This document shows, one piece after another, positions 16,489 through 25,123 of a DNA stretch of 64,000 nucleotides (positions within the stretch are counted from its first letter, which is position 1; the number at the start of each line of letters is the position of its first letter). Origin of the DNA: Lachnospiraceae bacterium (GTDB lineage Bacteria > Bacillota > Clostridia > Lachnospirales > Lachnospiraceae); assembly GCA_022781925.1 (NCBI GenBank), contig JALESO010000004.1, positions 42,169 to 106,168 of the forward strand, written 5' to 3'. A program made the translations under genes and the position numbers. The notes under the pieces were generated by a model that saw only the letters and a program-made list of their open reading frames with translations, was not told the origin of the DNA and did no database searches.

Positions 16489-17805
16489 ATGTCAGAATAC
16501 AAGGATTGTATCACAGAAAATAAAACAATCAGGACAAATGCAGAAAAAACAGAAAGTAAAACAAATACAATAAGTACAATAAATACAACACATGCAGAAG
16601 AAATGCCAGAGTATTTCGGAGAAAAACTGCAGAAAAGCAGCTGCCATGGAGAAGAAAAACGTCATGAAAATGGCTGTGGTCATCGTGCATGGCTGGAAAT
16701 TGACCGGAAGGCACTGGCGCATAACGTCCGGCTGTTTCAGCGTCTGCTGCCGGATACCTGCCAGCTGATGCCGGCAGTAAAGGCGCAGGCTTACGGCCTG
16801 GGGGCGGTGCCGGTGGCAAAGGAACTGAGCCGACTCGGAATCCGGGCATTCTGTGTGGCGAGTGCTGCGGAGGGAGTTGAACTCCGGGAACATGGGATCA
16901 CCGGAGAGATTCTGATCCTCGGATATACCGCACCGGAGCAGTTTGCATTGCTGCACCGGTATCAGCTGACACAGACGGTGGTGGATTTTGCCTATGCAAA
17001 GCAGTTAAACCAGTCGGACAGACCGGTGCATGTACATATCGCCGTGGATACCGGAATGCACCGCATCGGAGAGCGCAGTGAACACTTTGCGGAACTTTGT
17101 GCCATGTTTCAGATGAAACGGCTGGTGATCGACGGCATATTTTCCCATCTGTGCGTGTCAGACGGACAGAACCCAACAGATCAGGTATACACGAAAGCGC
17201 AGGCAGAATGTTTTCGAGAGATTGTAGAGCATCTGGAGGCACAGGGTTATCACTGTGGGAAAAAACATCTGCTGGCAAGTTATGGCATTTTTTCTTACCC
17301 GGAATATGCATGGGAGTATGCCAGAGTCGGCGTGGCTCTGTACGGTACGCTGAGTGATGATGTGGACACGAAAACCATCGGAAAAGAATTACGACCGGTA
17401 TTTTCCATGAAAGCAAGAGTGGCTTCTGTGCGGGATCTGAAGGCAGGAGAGACCGCCGGATACGGCAGAGCCTTCCATGCAGAAAAGGAGAGCCGGATCG
17501 CAGTCATTACCATCGGCTATGCGGACGGCGTACCACGCTGTCTGTCCAATGGCAAAGGCCAGGTGCTGATCCACGGACAGCGTGCCCCCATCGTTGGCCG
17601 TATCTGTATGGATCAGGCATTGATCGATGTCAGTGCACTTGCTGATGCTGAAAACGTGGCAGCAGGGGATGTGGTAACGCTGATCGGAACGGACGGAGAA
17701 GAGACACTGACGGCAGCGGATATGGCAGAAGCGGCTGGAACCATCACCAACGAGATCCTGAGCAGACTTGGAAGCCGCCTGGAACGCTATGTATCTGGTG
17801 AATGA
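16489..17805 (+). CDS. vanT: VanT racemase half: PLP-dependent serine/alanine racemase
   Basis: 438 aa. Residues 1-65 are a polar, low-complexity linker rich in Thr/Glu/Lys. Residues ~66-438 are an alanine-racemase fold with the PLP lysine in PAVKAQAYGLG and the catalytic Tyr in AGYGRAF. The residue equivalent to Tyr354 of Alr is Asn (~421, in TITNEILSRLG), which in known VanT enzymes is linked to serine racemisation. It should make D-Ser for VanG. The start lies 2 bases after the membrane-half stop, and the linker looks like what once joined the two halves. Confidence 0.88.
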   Translation: MSEYKDCITENKTIRTNAEKTESKTNTISTINTTHAEEMPEYFGEKLQKSSCHGEEKRHENGCGHRAWLEIDRKALAHNVRLFQRLLPDTCQLMPAVKAQAYGLGAVPVAKELSRLGIRAFCVASAAEGVELREHGITGEILILGYTAPEQFALLHRYQLTQTVVDFAYAKQLNQSDRPVHVHIAVDTGMHRIGERSEHFAELCAMFQMKRLVIDGIFSHLCVSDGQNPTDQVYTKAQAECFREIVEHLEAQGYHCGKKHLLASYGIFSYPEYAWEYARVGVALYGTLSDDVDTKTIGKELRPVFSMKARVASVRDLKAGETAGYGRAFHAEKESRIAVITIGYADGVPRCLSNGKGQVLIHGQRAPIVGRICMDQALIDVSALADAENVAAGDVVTLIGTDGEETLTAADMAEAAGTITNEILSRLGSRLERYVSGE

Positions 17806-17836
17806 TATATGTCTGTCTGCACATTGTTGCAATTAT

Positions 17837-17914
17837 GAAAGCGGACTCAGTCAAATTTGTCCTTTGGGCTAACAATCGCCCGCCAGGAAAAATTTGCTCT
17901 GAGTCCGCTATTTC
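17837..17914. repeat. Conserved-core palindrome, copy B (terminator position)
   Basis: Outer arms AGCGGACTCAG (17840-17850) and CTGAGTCCGCT (17899-17909), AT-rich inner arms (CAAATTTGTCCT / AGGAAAAATTTG), core GGCTAACAATCGCC at 17867-17880. It closes the van operon. Confidence 0.75.
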
Positions 17915-17999
17915 CATTTGCATCTAAAACAAGGTTATAATTTTGCGGTGTTCGTGTTATAATTCGAACAGAATAAGGTATGGTAAAAGAGGAAAGCTT

Positions 18000-20111
18000 A
18001 TGAAACTAGCACAGACACTTCGAAATTATGATAAGAAAAATCTGGGAAAGGACATTCTGGCCGGCCTGATCATCATGGCGGTGTCCATTCCAATCTCCAT
18101 GGGCTATGCGCAGATCGCAGGGCTGCCTGCGGTGTACGGACTGTATGGGTCAGTTTTCCCAATCCTGATCTTTGCACTGTTTTCCACATCTCCGCAGTTT
18201 ATCTTTGGCGTGGATGCGGCACCGGCGGCACTGATCGGTTCAGCCTTGGCGGGATTGAATATCACAGCCGGTTCCACACAGGCACTGGCAGCAGTTCCGA
18301 TGCTGACGTTTTTTGTGGCATTGTGGCTGCTGATCTTTTCAATGTTAAAGGCAGGAAAACTGGTCAATTACATATCCGCGCCGGTCATGGGCGGATTTAT
18401 CACCGGTATCTGTACCACCATCATTCTGATGCAGGTGCCGAAACTGATGGGAGGAACCGCCGGTGTGGGAGAATTCCTGGAACTGGCGGAGCATATTGCA
18501 GAAACGGCAAAAGAAATCAGTCTGCCTTCGGTCCTTCTTGGTGTGATCGCCCTTGCAATCTTACTGATCTCTAAAAAAATCATGCCGAAATTTCCGATGG
18601 CAGTGGTGCTGATGGCAGCAGGTGCCGTGCTGACGGCCGTTCTTCCGTTGCAGGAGTGGGGCATTCAGACACTGGCGGCAGTAGAACTGGGGCTTCCGAA
18701 ATGGGGGCTTCCGGATTTTTCTGCAGTTCCGCTGAAGGAAGCAGTGACCATCAGCCTGTCCGTGGCGGTGGTGATCATGGCGGAAACATTGCTGGCAGAG
18801 AACAGTTTTGCCCAGAAAAACCGATATAAGATCAACGATAATCAGGAAATCCTGGCATTTTCACTGGGAAACTTTGCGGCAGCTTTCACCGGCTGTTGTC
18901 CGATCAACGGATCTGTATCCAGAACAGCCATGGGGGAACAGTATCAGACAAAAACACAGCTTACCGGGCTGGTGGCCGGCGGTTCCATGATCGTACTGCT
19001 CCTGTTTTGCACCGGATTTATCGGCTATCTGCCGATACCGGTACTGACGGCCATTGTGATCTCCGCACTGCTGGGAGCCACAGAGTTTGATCTGGCAGTG
19101 AGACTCTGGAAAGTCAGCCGGACGGAGTGTTTTATTTTCCTGGGGGCCTTTTTCGGTGTGCTGTTTCTGGGAACCATCAATGGCGTATTGATCGGTATTA
19201 TTTTATCCTTTACGGAGATGATCATCCGCAGCGCGAAACCAGCCACCTGTTTTCTTGGTATTCAGCCGGGTCACAAGCATTTCCGGGATCTCAGGGAAGG
19301 TCATCAGATCCATCCGGTGTCCGGCGTGCTGATCTATCGGTTCAGCAGCAATCTGTTTTTTGCAAATATCCAGGTGCTGCAACGGGAAATTGAAGAAAGT
19401 ATCAAGGAAGATACGAAAGCGGTAATCCTGGATGCCAGCGGTATCGGAAGCATGGATATTACAGCGGCAGACCGTCTGAATCTGCTGAGTCAGTCGCTGA
19501 CAGAAAAGGGCATACGTTTTTACATTACCGAGCATATTTCTGACTTGAACACCCAGATGCGAAAGCTTGGACTGGGACATCTGATTGAGAATGGAAATGT
19601 ACGGCGGACGATCCATATTGCACTGAAAGATATGGGCTATACAAGGCCGTATCCGTTGGAAGGTGGTGTGGATAATACTGTGCGCAGTGCGTCACGGAAA
19701 CGTGCGGACAATCGGGTGCAGGAGTTTGTCTGGGCATTCGGTGTGGATGCGGAAGCAGAGATGGAGAAACAGATTATCCGCCAAATCGAGCATTTGAAGG
19801 AGACAAAGGATGTAGAGGAACTGCTGCATGGAAGCTGGTCTCATATGGACGACCTGGACATGGATGAATGGCTGGAGCATCTGGAGGAGCATCTGAAAGA
19901 AATCGTCCGCATTTCCGGCAGGGATGAGCATGCCCTGGCAGAAAAGATCGAGCAGCACCGCCGGGAGATCCATGAGCGCATTGCACAGGAGCATCCGGAG
20001 CTGGCAGAACGCTTCCGGGAACGGCGGCATGTGCTGGATGCGCATCTGAAAGAACGGCACCCGGAGGTCTTTGAATTGATCGAAAACTGCGGGAATAGTA
20101 CAAATAAATAA
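18000..20111 (+). CDS. SulP (SLC26)-family anion transporter with STAS domain and long charged C-terminal extension
   Basis: 703 aa. Residues 1-~430 hold the SulP membrane core, with the start DILAGLIIMAVSIPISMGYAQIAGLPAVYGLY and AFTGCCPINGSVSRTAM. A STAS domain follows (~450-545; TKAVILDASGIGSMDITAADRL). About 155 further residues are hydrophilic, predicted helical, and very rich in His, Glu and Arg (for example HLEEHLKEI, EHPELAERFRERRHV). Usual SulP proteins end soon after STAS. Substrate may be sulfate, bicarbonate or another anion. ATG 18000 has AGAGGAAAG upstream; codons upstream overlap a GTTCG-TGTTATAATT-CGAAC palindrome at the probable -10 (17950-17969). Confidence 0.88.
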   Translation: MKLAQTLRNYDKKNLGKDILAGLIIMAVSIPISMGYAQIAGLPAVYGLYGSVFPILIFALFSTSPQFIFGVDAAPAALIGSALAGLNITAGSTQALAAVPMLTFFVALWLLIFSMLKAGKLVNYISAPVMGGFITGICTTIILMQVPKLMGGTAGVGEFLELAEHIAETAKEISLPSVLLGVIALAILLISKKIMPKFPMAVVLMAAGAVLTAVLPLQEWGIQTLAAVELGLPKWGLPDFSAVPLKEAVTISLSVAVVIMAETLLAENSFAQKNRYKINDNQEILAFSLGNFAAAFTGCCPINGSVSRTAMGEQYQTKTQLTGLVAGGSMIVLLLFCTGFIGYLPIPVLTAIVISALLGATEFDLAVRLWKVSRTECFIFLGAFFGVLFLGTINGVLIGIILSFTEMIIRSAKPATCFLGIQPGHKHFRDLREGHQIHPVSGVLIYRFSSNLFFANIQVLQREIEESIKEDTKAVILDASGIGSMDITAADRLNLLSQSLTEKGIRFYITEHISDLNTQMRKLGLGHLIENGNVRRTIHIALKDMGYTRPYPLEGGVDNTVRSASRKRADNRVQEFVWAFGVDAEAEMEKQIIRQIEHLKETKDVEELLHGSWSHMDDLDMDEWLEHLEEHLKEIVRISGRDEHALAEKIEQHRREIHERIAQEHPELAERFRERRHVLDAHLKERHPEVFELIENCGNSTNK

Positions 20112-20179
20112 AGGGAGCAGAGAAAACTTCCCTTGGCAGGCGATTACTAGCCGCAAAGGGAAGTTTTTCTGCTCTCTTT
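20110..20179. repeat. Conserved-core palindrome, copy C (between convergent genes)
   Basis: AAAGGGAGCAGA (20110-20121) pairs with TCTGCTCTCTTT (20168-20179), inner arms AACTTCCCTT/AAGGGAAGTT, core GGCGATTACTAGCC (20139-20152). The reverse complement, GGCTAGTAATCGCC, differs from copies B and D at two bases. It follows sulP and faces the NCS2 gene. Confidence 0.7.
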
Positions 20180-20266
20180 AAAAAATGATAACTCTCTTAA
20201 AAAAACGAGAACTACTGTTTAAAAATAAGAACTCCCAGTTATCAAAACGTGGAACTCTGCTCCGTT

Positions 20267-21649
20267 TTACAGGAATATATACTTCAATATGAACAGCACT
20301 GCCAGTACATACATCAGCACACTGATCTTCTTCTTTTTCGCATTACCTGTGATAAGGTTTAATACGACATAAGAGATAACTCCCATGGAGATACCTTCGG
20401 AAATGCTGTAAAAGAATGGCATTGCCAGAATACAGATATAACATGGAATTGCCTCGATGACATCATTGAAGTTGATATTTGTGACATTTGTCAGCATATA
20501 GAATCCTACGATTACCAGTGCCGGAGCTGTCGCGAAGGACGGGATGGCAAGGAAGATCGGGGATAACAGCAGAGCTAATGCAAACAGGATTGCTGTTGTG
20601 ATGGATGTCAGACCTGTTCTACCACCTTCGGATACACCGGAAGCACTCTCTACGAATGTAGTGGTTGTGGATACACCGAGAACGGCACCTGCAGTAGTAC
20701 CGACAGCATCTGCAAGTAATGCACCTTTGATACGCGGAAGTTTGCCGTCTTTGTCCAGCATGCCAGCTTTGGTAGATACACCGATCAGAGTTCCGATGGT
20801 ATCAAACATATCTACGAACAGGAATGCAAACAGGATAACGATAAAGTCCAGTGACAGTATACCGGAGAAATCCATCTTGCAGAAGATCGGAGCGATGCTC
20901 GGGATGGACAGACCGTTGCTGAAATCCGGGATCAGAGTGTAGAAACCAAGATCCGGATTCGGGATGTAGATACCGGCAGCCTGACAGATCAAACCAAGTC
21001 CCCATGTGATCAGGATACCCCAGAGGATATTTCCTTTGACATTTTTAATAACCAGGGCACCTGTGATAATGATACCGATGATCGCAAGCAGAACAGTGAT
21101 TCCTACATCATTAAAAGATGCTGCCACATCATTTACCTGATTGTATTTGTCCACGGAGAACAGCTGAAGCAGTGTGGAACCGCCGATAACGATGTTGGCG
21201 TTCTGCAGACCGATGAAGGCGATAAACAGACCGATACCAACGCTGACTGCGGATTTCAGGTTCTGCGGGATGGCATTGAAGATCGCTTCGCGGACGTTTG
21301 TCAGGGACAGAACGATGAAGATGATACCTTCTGCGAATACGGCTGCCAGAGCGAACTGCCAGCTGTAACCCATGCCGATTACAACAGTATAGGCGAAATA
21401 TGCATTCAGACCCATACCTGGTGCCAGAGCAAACGGATAATTTGCAAAAAGAGCCATTGCCAGCGTACCGACAAATGCTGCCAGTGCGGTAGCTGTGAAG
21501 ACAGCTCCGTGATCCATGCCGGCAGCAGACATGATACTCGGATTGACTGCCAGAATGTATGCCATGGTCATGAAGCTTGTGATTCCGGCAATGATCTCAG
21601 TTTTTACTGTTGTGCCGTTTTCTTTGAGCTTGAAAAACTTTTCTAACAT
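20267..21649 (-). CDS. NCS2-family purine (guanine/hypoxanthine) permease
   Basis: 460 aa with 12-14 membrane segments. The start MLEKFFKLKENGTTVKTEIIAGITSFMTMAYILAVNPSI and the FVESASGVSEGGRTGLTS segment match the AzgA/PbuG/PbuO group of nucleobase:H+ symporters. These carry adenine, guanine or hypoxanthine. It is monocistronic, divergent from larE. I looked for a purine riboswitch in the leader and saw none, so control is probably at the promoter (TATAAT on the minus strand near 21700). Confidence 0.9.
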   Translation of the reverse strand: MLEKFFKLKENGTTVKTEIIAGITSFMTMAYILAVNPSIMSAAGMDHGAVFTATALAAFVGTLAMALFANYPFALAPGMGLNAYFAYTVVIGMGYSWQFALAAVFAEGIIFIVLSLTNVREAIFNAIPQNLKSAVSVGIGLFIAFIGLQNANIVIGGSTLLQLFSVDKYNQVNDVAASFNDVGITVLLAIIGIIITGALVIKNVKGNILWGILITWGLGLICQAAGIYIPNPDLGFYTLIPDFSNGLSIPSIAPIFCKMDFSGILSLDFIVILFAFLFVDMFDTIGTLIGVSTKAGMLDKDGKLPRIKGALLADAVGTTAGAVLGVSTTTTFVESASGVSEGGRTGLTSITTAILFALALLLSPIFLAIPSFATAPALVIVGFYMLTNVTNINFNDVIEAIPCYICILAMPFFYSISEGISMGVISYVVLNLITGNAKKKKISVLMYVLAVLFILKYIFL

Positions 21650-21756
21650 AACTTTCTCTCCTTAGTTTGTTAAATAAAATGAGTAACGACACCATTATAG
21701 CCTTTTTTTCAGAAGAAAGAAAGAACTTTTTGAAAATTTAAAACACACAATTCATA

Positions 21757-21786
21757 TTGACATAGTAGGGATAGAGAATGTAAAAT
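21757..21786 (+). promoter_or_regulatory. Promoter of larE-azlCD
   Basis: TTGACA (21757-21762), 18 bp, TAAAAT (21781-21786), with GAAGGGA ahead of ATG 21828. Confidence 0.6.
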
Positions 21787-21827
21787 GAATACGATTGAAA
21801 GAAAGTAAAACGAAGGGATTGGTACAA

Positions 21828-22697
21828 ATGAAAGAAGTAAGTAAAGAATTGACCATAGAGCAGAGAAACAAATATGAAAAATTGCAGGAATACTTAAAAT
21901 CACTGGGTTCGGTTGCAGTGGCATTTTCCAGTGGTGTGGATTCCACATTTCTGCTGAAGGCAGCGAAGGAAACACTTGGAGACAACGTTATTGCCGTGAC
22001 GGCCGAGTCCTGTTCATTCCCGAAGCGGGAACTGAATGAGGCAGTCGCATTTTGTAAAAAAGAAGGCATCCGGCATTTTATCTGTGAGTCGGAGGAATTG
22101 GACATCGAAGGATTCGCCCAGAATCCAAAAAACCGCTGTTATCTGTGCAAGCATGAATTATTTGAAAAAATTCAGGTGATCGCAAAGGAACAGGGGATTG
22201 CATATATCGTGGAAGGTTCCAACATGGATGATAACGGGGATTACCGTCCGGGTCTGCAGGCGGTGGCGGAACTTGGCATCAAGAGCCCGCTGCGCCACTG
22301 TGAGCTGAACAAAGACGATATCCGTGCACTGTCCAGATATCTGGATCTTCCGACCTGGGAAAAACAGTCCTTTGCCTGTCTTTCCTCACGTTTTGTCTAC
22401 GGCGAGACCATTACAGAGCAGAAGCTTGGAATGGTGGATCAGGCAGAGCAGCTTCTGCTAGATCTTGGTTTTCATCAGGTCAGAGTGCGGATTCACGGCG
22501 GAGATACCGAGACAGGGGACACCAACGGAACCATTGCCCGGATCGAGATAGAGCCGGAGGAATTTGCGAAACTGATGGAGCCACAGACACGGGAAAAAAT
22601 AGCTGAGACGTTCAAGCAGATCGGATTTACCTATGTGACACTGGATCTTTTCGGATATCGTACCGGAAGCATGAACGCCACACTGAAAGCATTATAA
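21828..22697 (+). CDS. larE: LarE-type ATP-dependent sulfur insertase (PP-loop)
   Basis: 289 aa. LarE adenylates the pincer nucleotide precursor and supplies sulfur for the nickel-pincer cofactor of lactate racemase-like enzymes. The PP-loop SSGVDST is at 34-40. Cysteines occur at C104 and C107 (NRCYLCK) and C184 (FACLSSRF). Some LarE proteins use one sacrificial Cys at the last position; others are reported to bind a [4Fe-4S] cluster with three, which this pattern fits. No larA, larB or larC is in the window, so its partner enzyme is elsewhere or it serves another sulfuration. ATG 21828 has GAAGGGA upstream. Confidence 0.88.
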   Translation: MKEVSKELTIEQRNKYEKLQEYLKSLGSVAVAFSSGVDSTFLLKAAKETLGDNVIAVTAESCSFPKRELNEAVAFCKKEGIRHFICESEELDIEGFAQNPKNRCYLCKHELFEKIQVIAKEQGIAYIVEGSNMDDNGDYRPGLQAVAELGIKSPLRHCELNKDDIRALSRYLDLPTWEKQSFACLSSRFVYGETITEQKLGMVDQAEQLLLDLGFHQVRVRIHGGDTETGDTNGTIARIEIEPEEFAKLMEPQTREKIAETFKQIGFTYVTLDLFGYRTGSMNATLKAL

Positions 22698-22702
22698 TAC
22701 AC

Positions 22703-23509
22703 ATGACATTGGAAAAAACGGATTCGAAAGGAATGGACAAAACCCCGGTGATACAAAGCAGGAAGATACAACAGACAGAAAAACAGAATAATCAGAAGGA
22801 TCAGAGAGATCAGAAAGAAATCATAAAAGAAGCATTTCTGAAATCCATCCCCATCATGTGCAGTTATCTGTTTGTCAGCATGGCATATGGGATCATGATG
22901 GAAGAAGCCGGATTTCACTGGTATTATTCGCTGCTGGTGAGCCTGACGGTGTACACCGGAGCCTTTCAGTTCGTGTTTGTGACACTGCTTTCCAGCGGAG
23001 CCTCTTTTCTGACCATTGCCCTGACAGCATTTCTGATGAACAGCCGACAGAGCTTTTATGCCCTGACCTTCGTAGATGAATTTGCCAAAATGGGAAAACG
23101 AAAACTGTACATGATCCACACGATGACGGATGAAACCTATGCGGTGAACTGTTCTCTGACAGAAAAAGGAGAAAAACGCCGCGGAATCATGTTTTTTGTG
23201 GCGCTGTTCAGCCGGTGCTACTGGATGATCGGAGCGGTGTTGGGCGGTGTGCTGGGACAGTTGCTGCCCTTTGATATGGAAGGCATTGATTTCTGTATGA
23301 CGGCATTGTTTGTCATCATCTTCATTGATCAGTGGGAAAAAGCAAAGAGCCATTTCCCGGCGCTGATCGGTCTTGTGGCCGGAGTCACATGTCTGCTGAT
23401 CGTGGGACCGGATTATTTTCTGCTGCCGTCGCTGATCATTACATCAGCGGTTCTGATGCTGTGGAACTGCAGAAAGGAGCGTGGCGGGGATGCTGACGAT
23501 ATTGCATAA
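22703..23509 (+). CDS. azlC: AzlC-type branched-chain amino acid exporter, large subunit
   Basis: 268 aa. A polar N-terminal ~45 residues rich in Gln/Lys/Asp precede the AzlC/YgaZ membrane domain (KSIPIMCSYLFVSMAYGIMMEEAG, MNSRQSFYALTFVDEF). With AzlD it exports branched-chain or related amino acids. The ATG at 22703 lies 5 bases after the larE stop without a clear ribosome site, suggesting coupling; the ATG at 22733 is a possible alternative start. azlD overlaps its 3' end. Confidence 0.87.
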   Translation: MTLEKTDSKGMDKTPVIQSRKIQQTEKQNNQKDQRDQKEIIKEAFLKSIPIMCSYLFVSMAYGIMMEEAGFHWYYSLLVSLTVYTGAFQFVFVTLLSSGASFLTIALTAFLMNSRQSFYALTFVDEFAKMGKRKLYMIHTMTDETYAVNCSLTEKGEKRRGIMFFVALFSRCYWMIGAVLGGVLGQLLPFDMEGIDFCMTALFVIIFIDQWEKAKSHFPALIGLVAGVTCLLIVGPDYFLLPSLIITSAVLMLWNCRKERGGDADDIA

Positions 23510-23921
23510 TTCATATTATCATATAGGAAACGCTGTATGCACAGCGAAGCATACGGTCACACATGTAATGACATCACATATATGGACAGGCACAGATGGC
23601 CGTACATCACATATCCTGTTAGCGATCCTTCTGGCAGCAGCGATCACCTTTGCCCTGCGTGCCCTGCCGTTTCTGATCTTTCACGGAGAGCGGAAGATGC
23701 CGGAGTTTCTGACAAAACTCGGAGCAGTGCTCCCGGCAGCCATCATGGCAGTGCTGATCGTGTACTGCCTGAAGGGGATTGCCGTGGACTGGAAAACCAA
23801 TGCACTGCCGCAGATCCTGGCGGTATTGACCGTTGGCATCAGTTATAAATGGAAACACAACACGCTGATCAGCATCGTGGCGGGAACCGCAGTATACATG
23901 CTGCTGATACATATTCTGTAA
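23490..23921 (+). CDS. azlD: AzlD-type branched-chain amino acid exporter, small subunit
   Basis: 143 aa. After ~35 polar residues come four membrane segments with ALRALPFLIFHGERKMPEFL and LPAAIMAVLIVYCLKG, the AzlD/YgaH pattern. It is the small partner of AzlC. It begins inside azlC (20-base overlap) with AAAGGAG at 23473, and the extra N-terminal stretch is longer than usual for AzlD. ATG 23490 is preferred over the GTG at 23481 on spacing. Confidence 0.87.
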   Translation: MLTILHNSYYHIGNAVCTAKHTVTHVMTSHIWTGTDGRTSHILLAILLAAAITFALRALPFLIFHGERKMPEFLTKLGAVLPAAIMAVLIVYCLKGIAVDWKTNALPQILAVLTVGISYKWKHNTLISIVAGTAVYMLLIHIL

Positions 23922-23980
23922 ATTCTGTAAATGCGATTTCATAATGATTTATAGTGATAGTTGTTATCTGCTGTAAAACA

Positions 23981-24038
23981 AAAAATGTCCATGGAGAATG
24001 CATCCCTGAAGACAGGAAGATTCTTTATGGACATTTTT
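23981..24038. terminator. Bidirectional terminator between azlD and pilT
   Basis: AAAAATGTCCAT (23981-23992) pairs with ATGGACATTTTT (24027-24038), with an inner GAAT/ATTC pair. Confidence 0.75.
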
Positions 24039-24057
24039 ATCACTTTATTTGATAGGA

Positions 24058-25113
24058 TTATAACTTCTTCTTCAGCATCTCCGGGTTGGAAGCGTAGGAA
24101 AGTGCGGTTTCCGGAGCCGCCTTTCCTTCTCTGACCAGCATCTGAAGGCTGTAATCCATGGAATGCATCTCCTCTTTATTCGCGGAGTAGACCGTTCCAT
24201 CGATCTGCGGGATCTTATTGTCTCGGATCATATTCCGGATGGCCGGAGTCACGGTCATGATCTCAAAGGCCGGAACCTGTGTGCCGTCCAGAGCAGGGAT
24301 CAGCTGCTGTGAGATCACTGCCTGCAGTACCATGGAAAGCTGTACGGCGATCTGCCGCTGCTGGTTCGCCGGAAATACGTCGATGATACGGTCGATGGTA
24401 TTGGCAGCACCGATGGTATGTAACGTAGAAAATACAAGGTGGCCGGTTTCGGCAGCAGTCATAGCTACGTCAATGGTCTCATAATCACGCATTTCTCCCA
24501 GCAGGATGACATCCGGACTCTGGCGCAGAGAGGCGCGCAGGGCATTGACATAACTCAGGGTATCGATGTTGATCTCACGCTGGCTGACAATACTTTTGTC
24601 ATGCCGGTGCAGATATTCGATGGGGTCTTCCAGCGTAATAATATGTTTCTCCATGGTGTGGTTGATCTGGTTGACCAGACACGCCAGCGTGGTGGATTTC
24701 CCGCTTCCCGCCGGGCCGGTGACCAGCACAAGTCCCTTGGAGAGACCGGAAAACTCCATGACAGAAGCCGGAATACCGATGTCCTCCGGTTTCGGCAGAT
24801 CAAAGGTGATGACACGGATGACTGCAGAGAGGGAGCCACGCTGTTTGAAAGCGCTGACACGAAAACGGGAAAGACCTCTGACGGCAAAGGAGAAATCATC
24901 ATCCCCCCGTTCCAGAAGTACGGAGATGTCACGGTCCTGTGCCAGATCGTAAAGCTGCTGTACAAATTCTTTTGTCTGGGGCGGCATAAGACGTTCGCCC
25001 TGTTCTTTTAAAATCCTGCCGTTGGCGCGGTAGGACACCGGAAGACCTGCAACGATAAAAATATCCGATGCCTGGTCGATCACGGCTTTCTGTAACAATT
25101 CAATCACATTCAT
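24058..25113 (-). CDS. pilT: PilT-like ATPase of type IV pili
   Basis: 351 aa. Walker A GPAGSGKST at 133-141, Asp-box EDPIEYLHRH, Walker B PDVILLGEMRD, His-box GHLVFSTLHT and the PilT-typical AIRNMIRDNKIPQI near the C-terminus. PilT powers retraction of type IV pili. It is the last gene of a six-gene operon with PilC and four pilin-like proteins and is the only ATPase there; no PilB/GspE-type assembly ATPase is visible in the window. ATG 25113 has GAGGT upstream; the frame extends further upstream without a start signal. Confidence 0.92.
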   Translation of the reverse strand: MNVIELLQKAVIDQASDIFIVAGLPVSYRANGRILKEQGERLMPPQTKEFVQQLYDLAQDRDISVLLERGDDDFSFAVRGLSRFRVSAFKQRGSLSAVIRVITFDLPKPEDIGIPASVMEFSGLSKGLVLVTGPAGSGKSTTLACLVNQINHTMEKHIITLEDPIEYLHRHDKSIVSQREINIDTLSYVNALRASLRQSPDVILLGEMRDYETIDVAMTAAETGHLVFSTLHTIGAANTIDRIIDVFPANQQRQIAVQLSMVLQAVISQQLIPALDGTQVPAFEIMTVTPAIRNMIRDNKIPQIDGTVYSANKEEMHSMDYSLQMLVREGKAAPETALSYASNPEMLKKKL

Positions 25114-25123
25114 CTGAAATACC

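Noticed and set aside
16484..16491. Frameshift that would restore a fused VanT
   Set aside because: The membrane half ends with its own stop and the racemase begins with its own ATG 2 bases later; there is no homopolymer or overlap suggesting an error.
21650..21827. Possible purine riboswitch upstream of the NCS2 permease
   Set aside because: I found no three-stem junction motif in the minus-strand leader; only a promoter-like TATAAT and an ordinary ribosome site.
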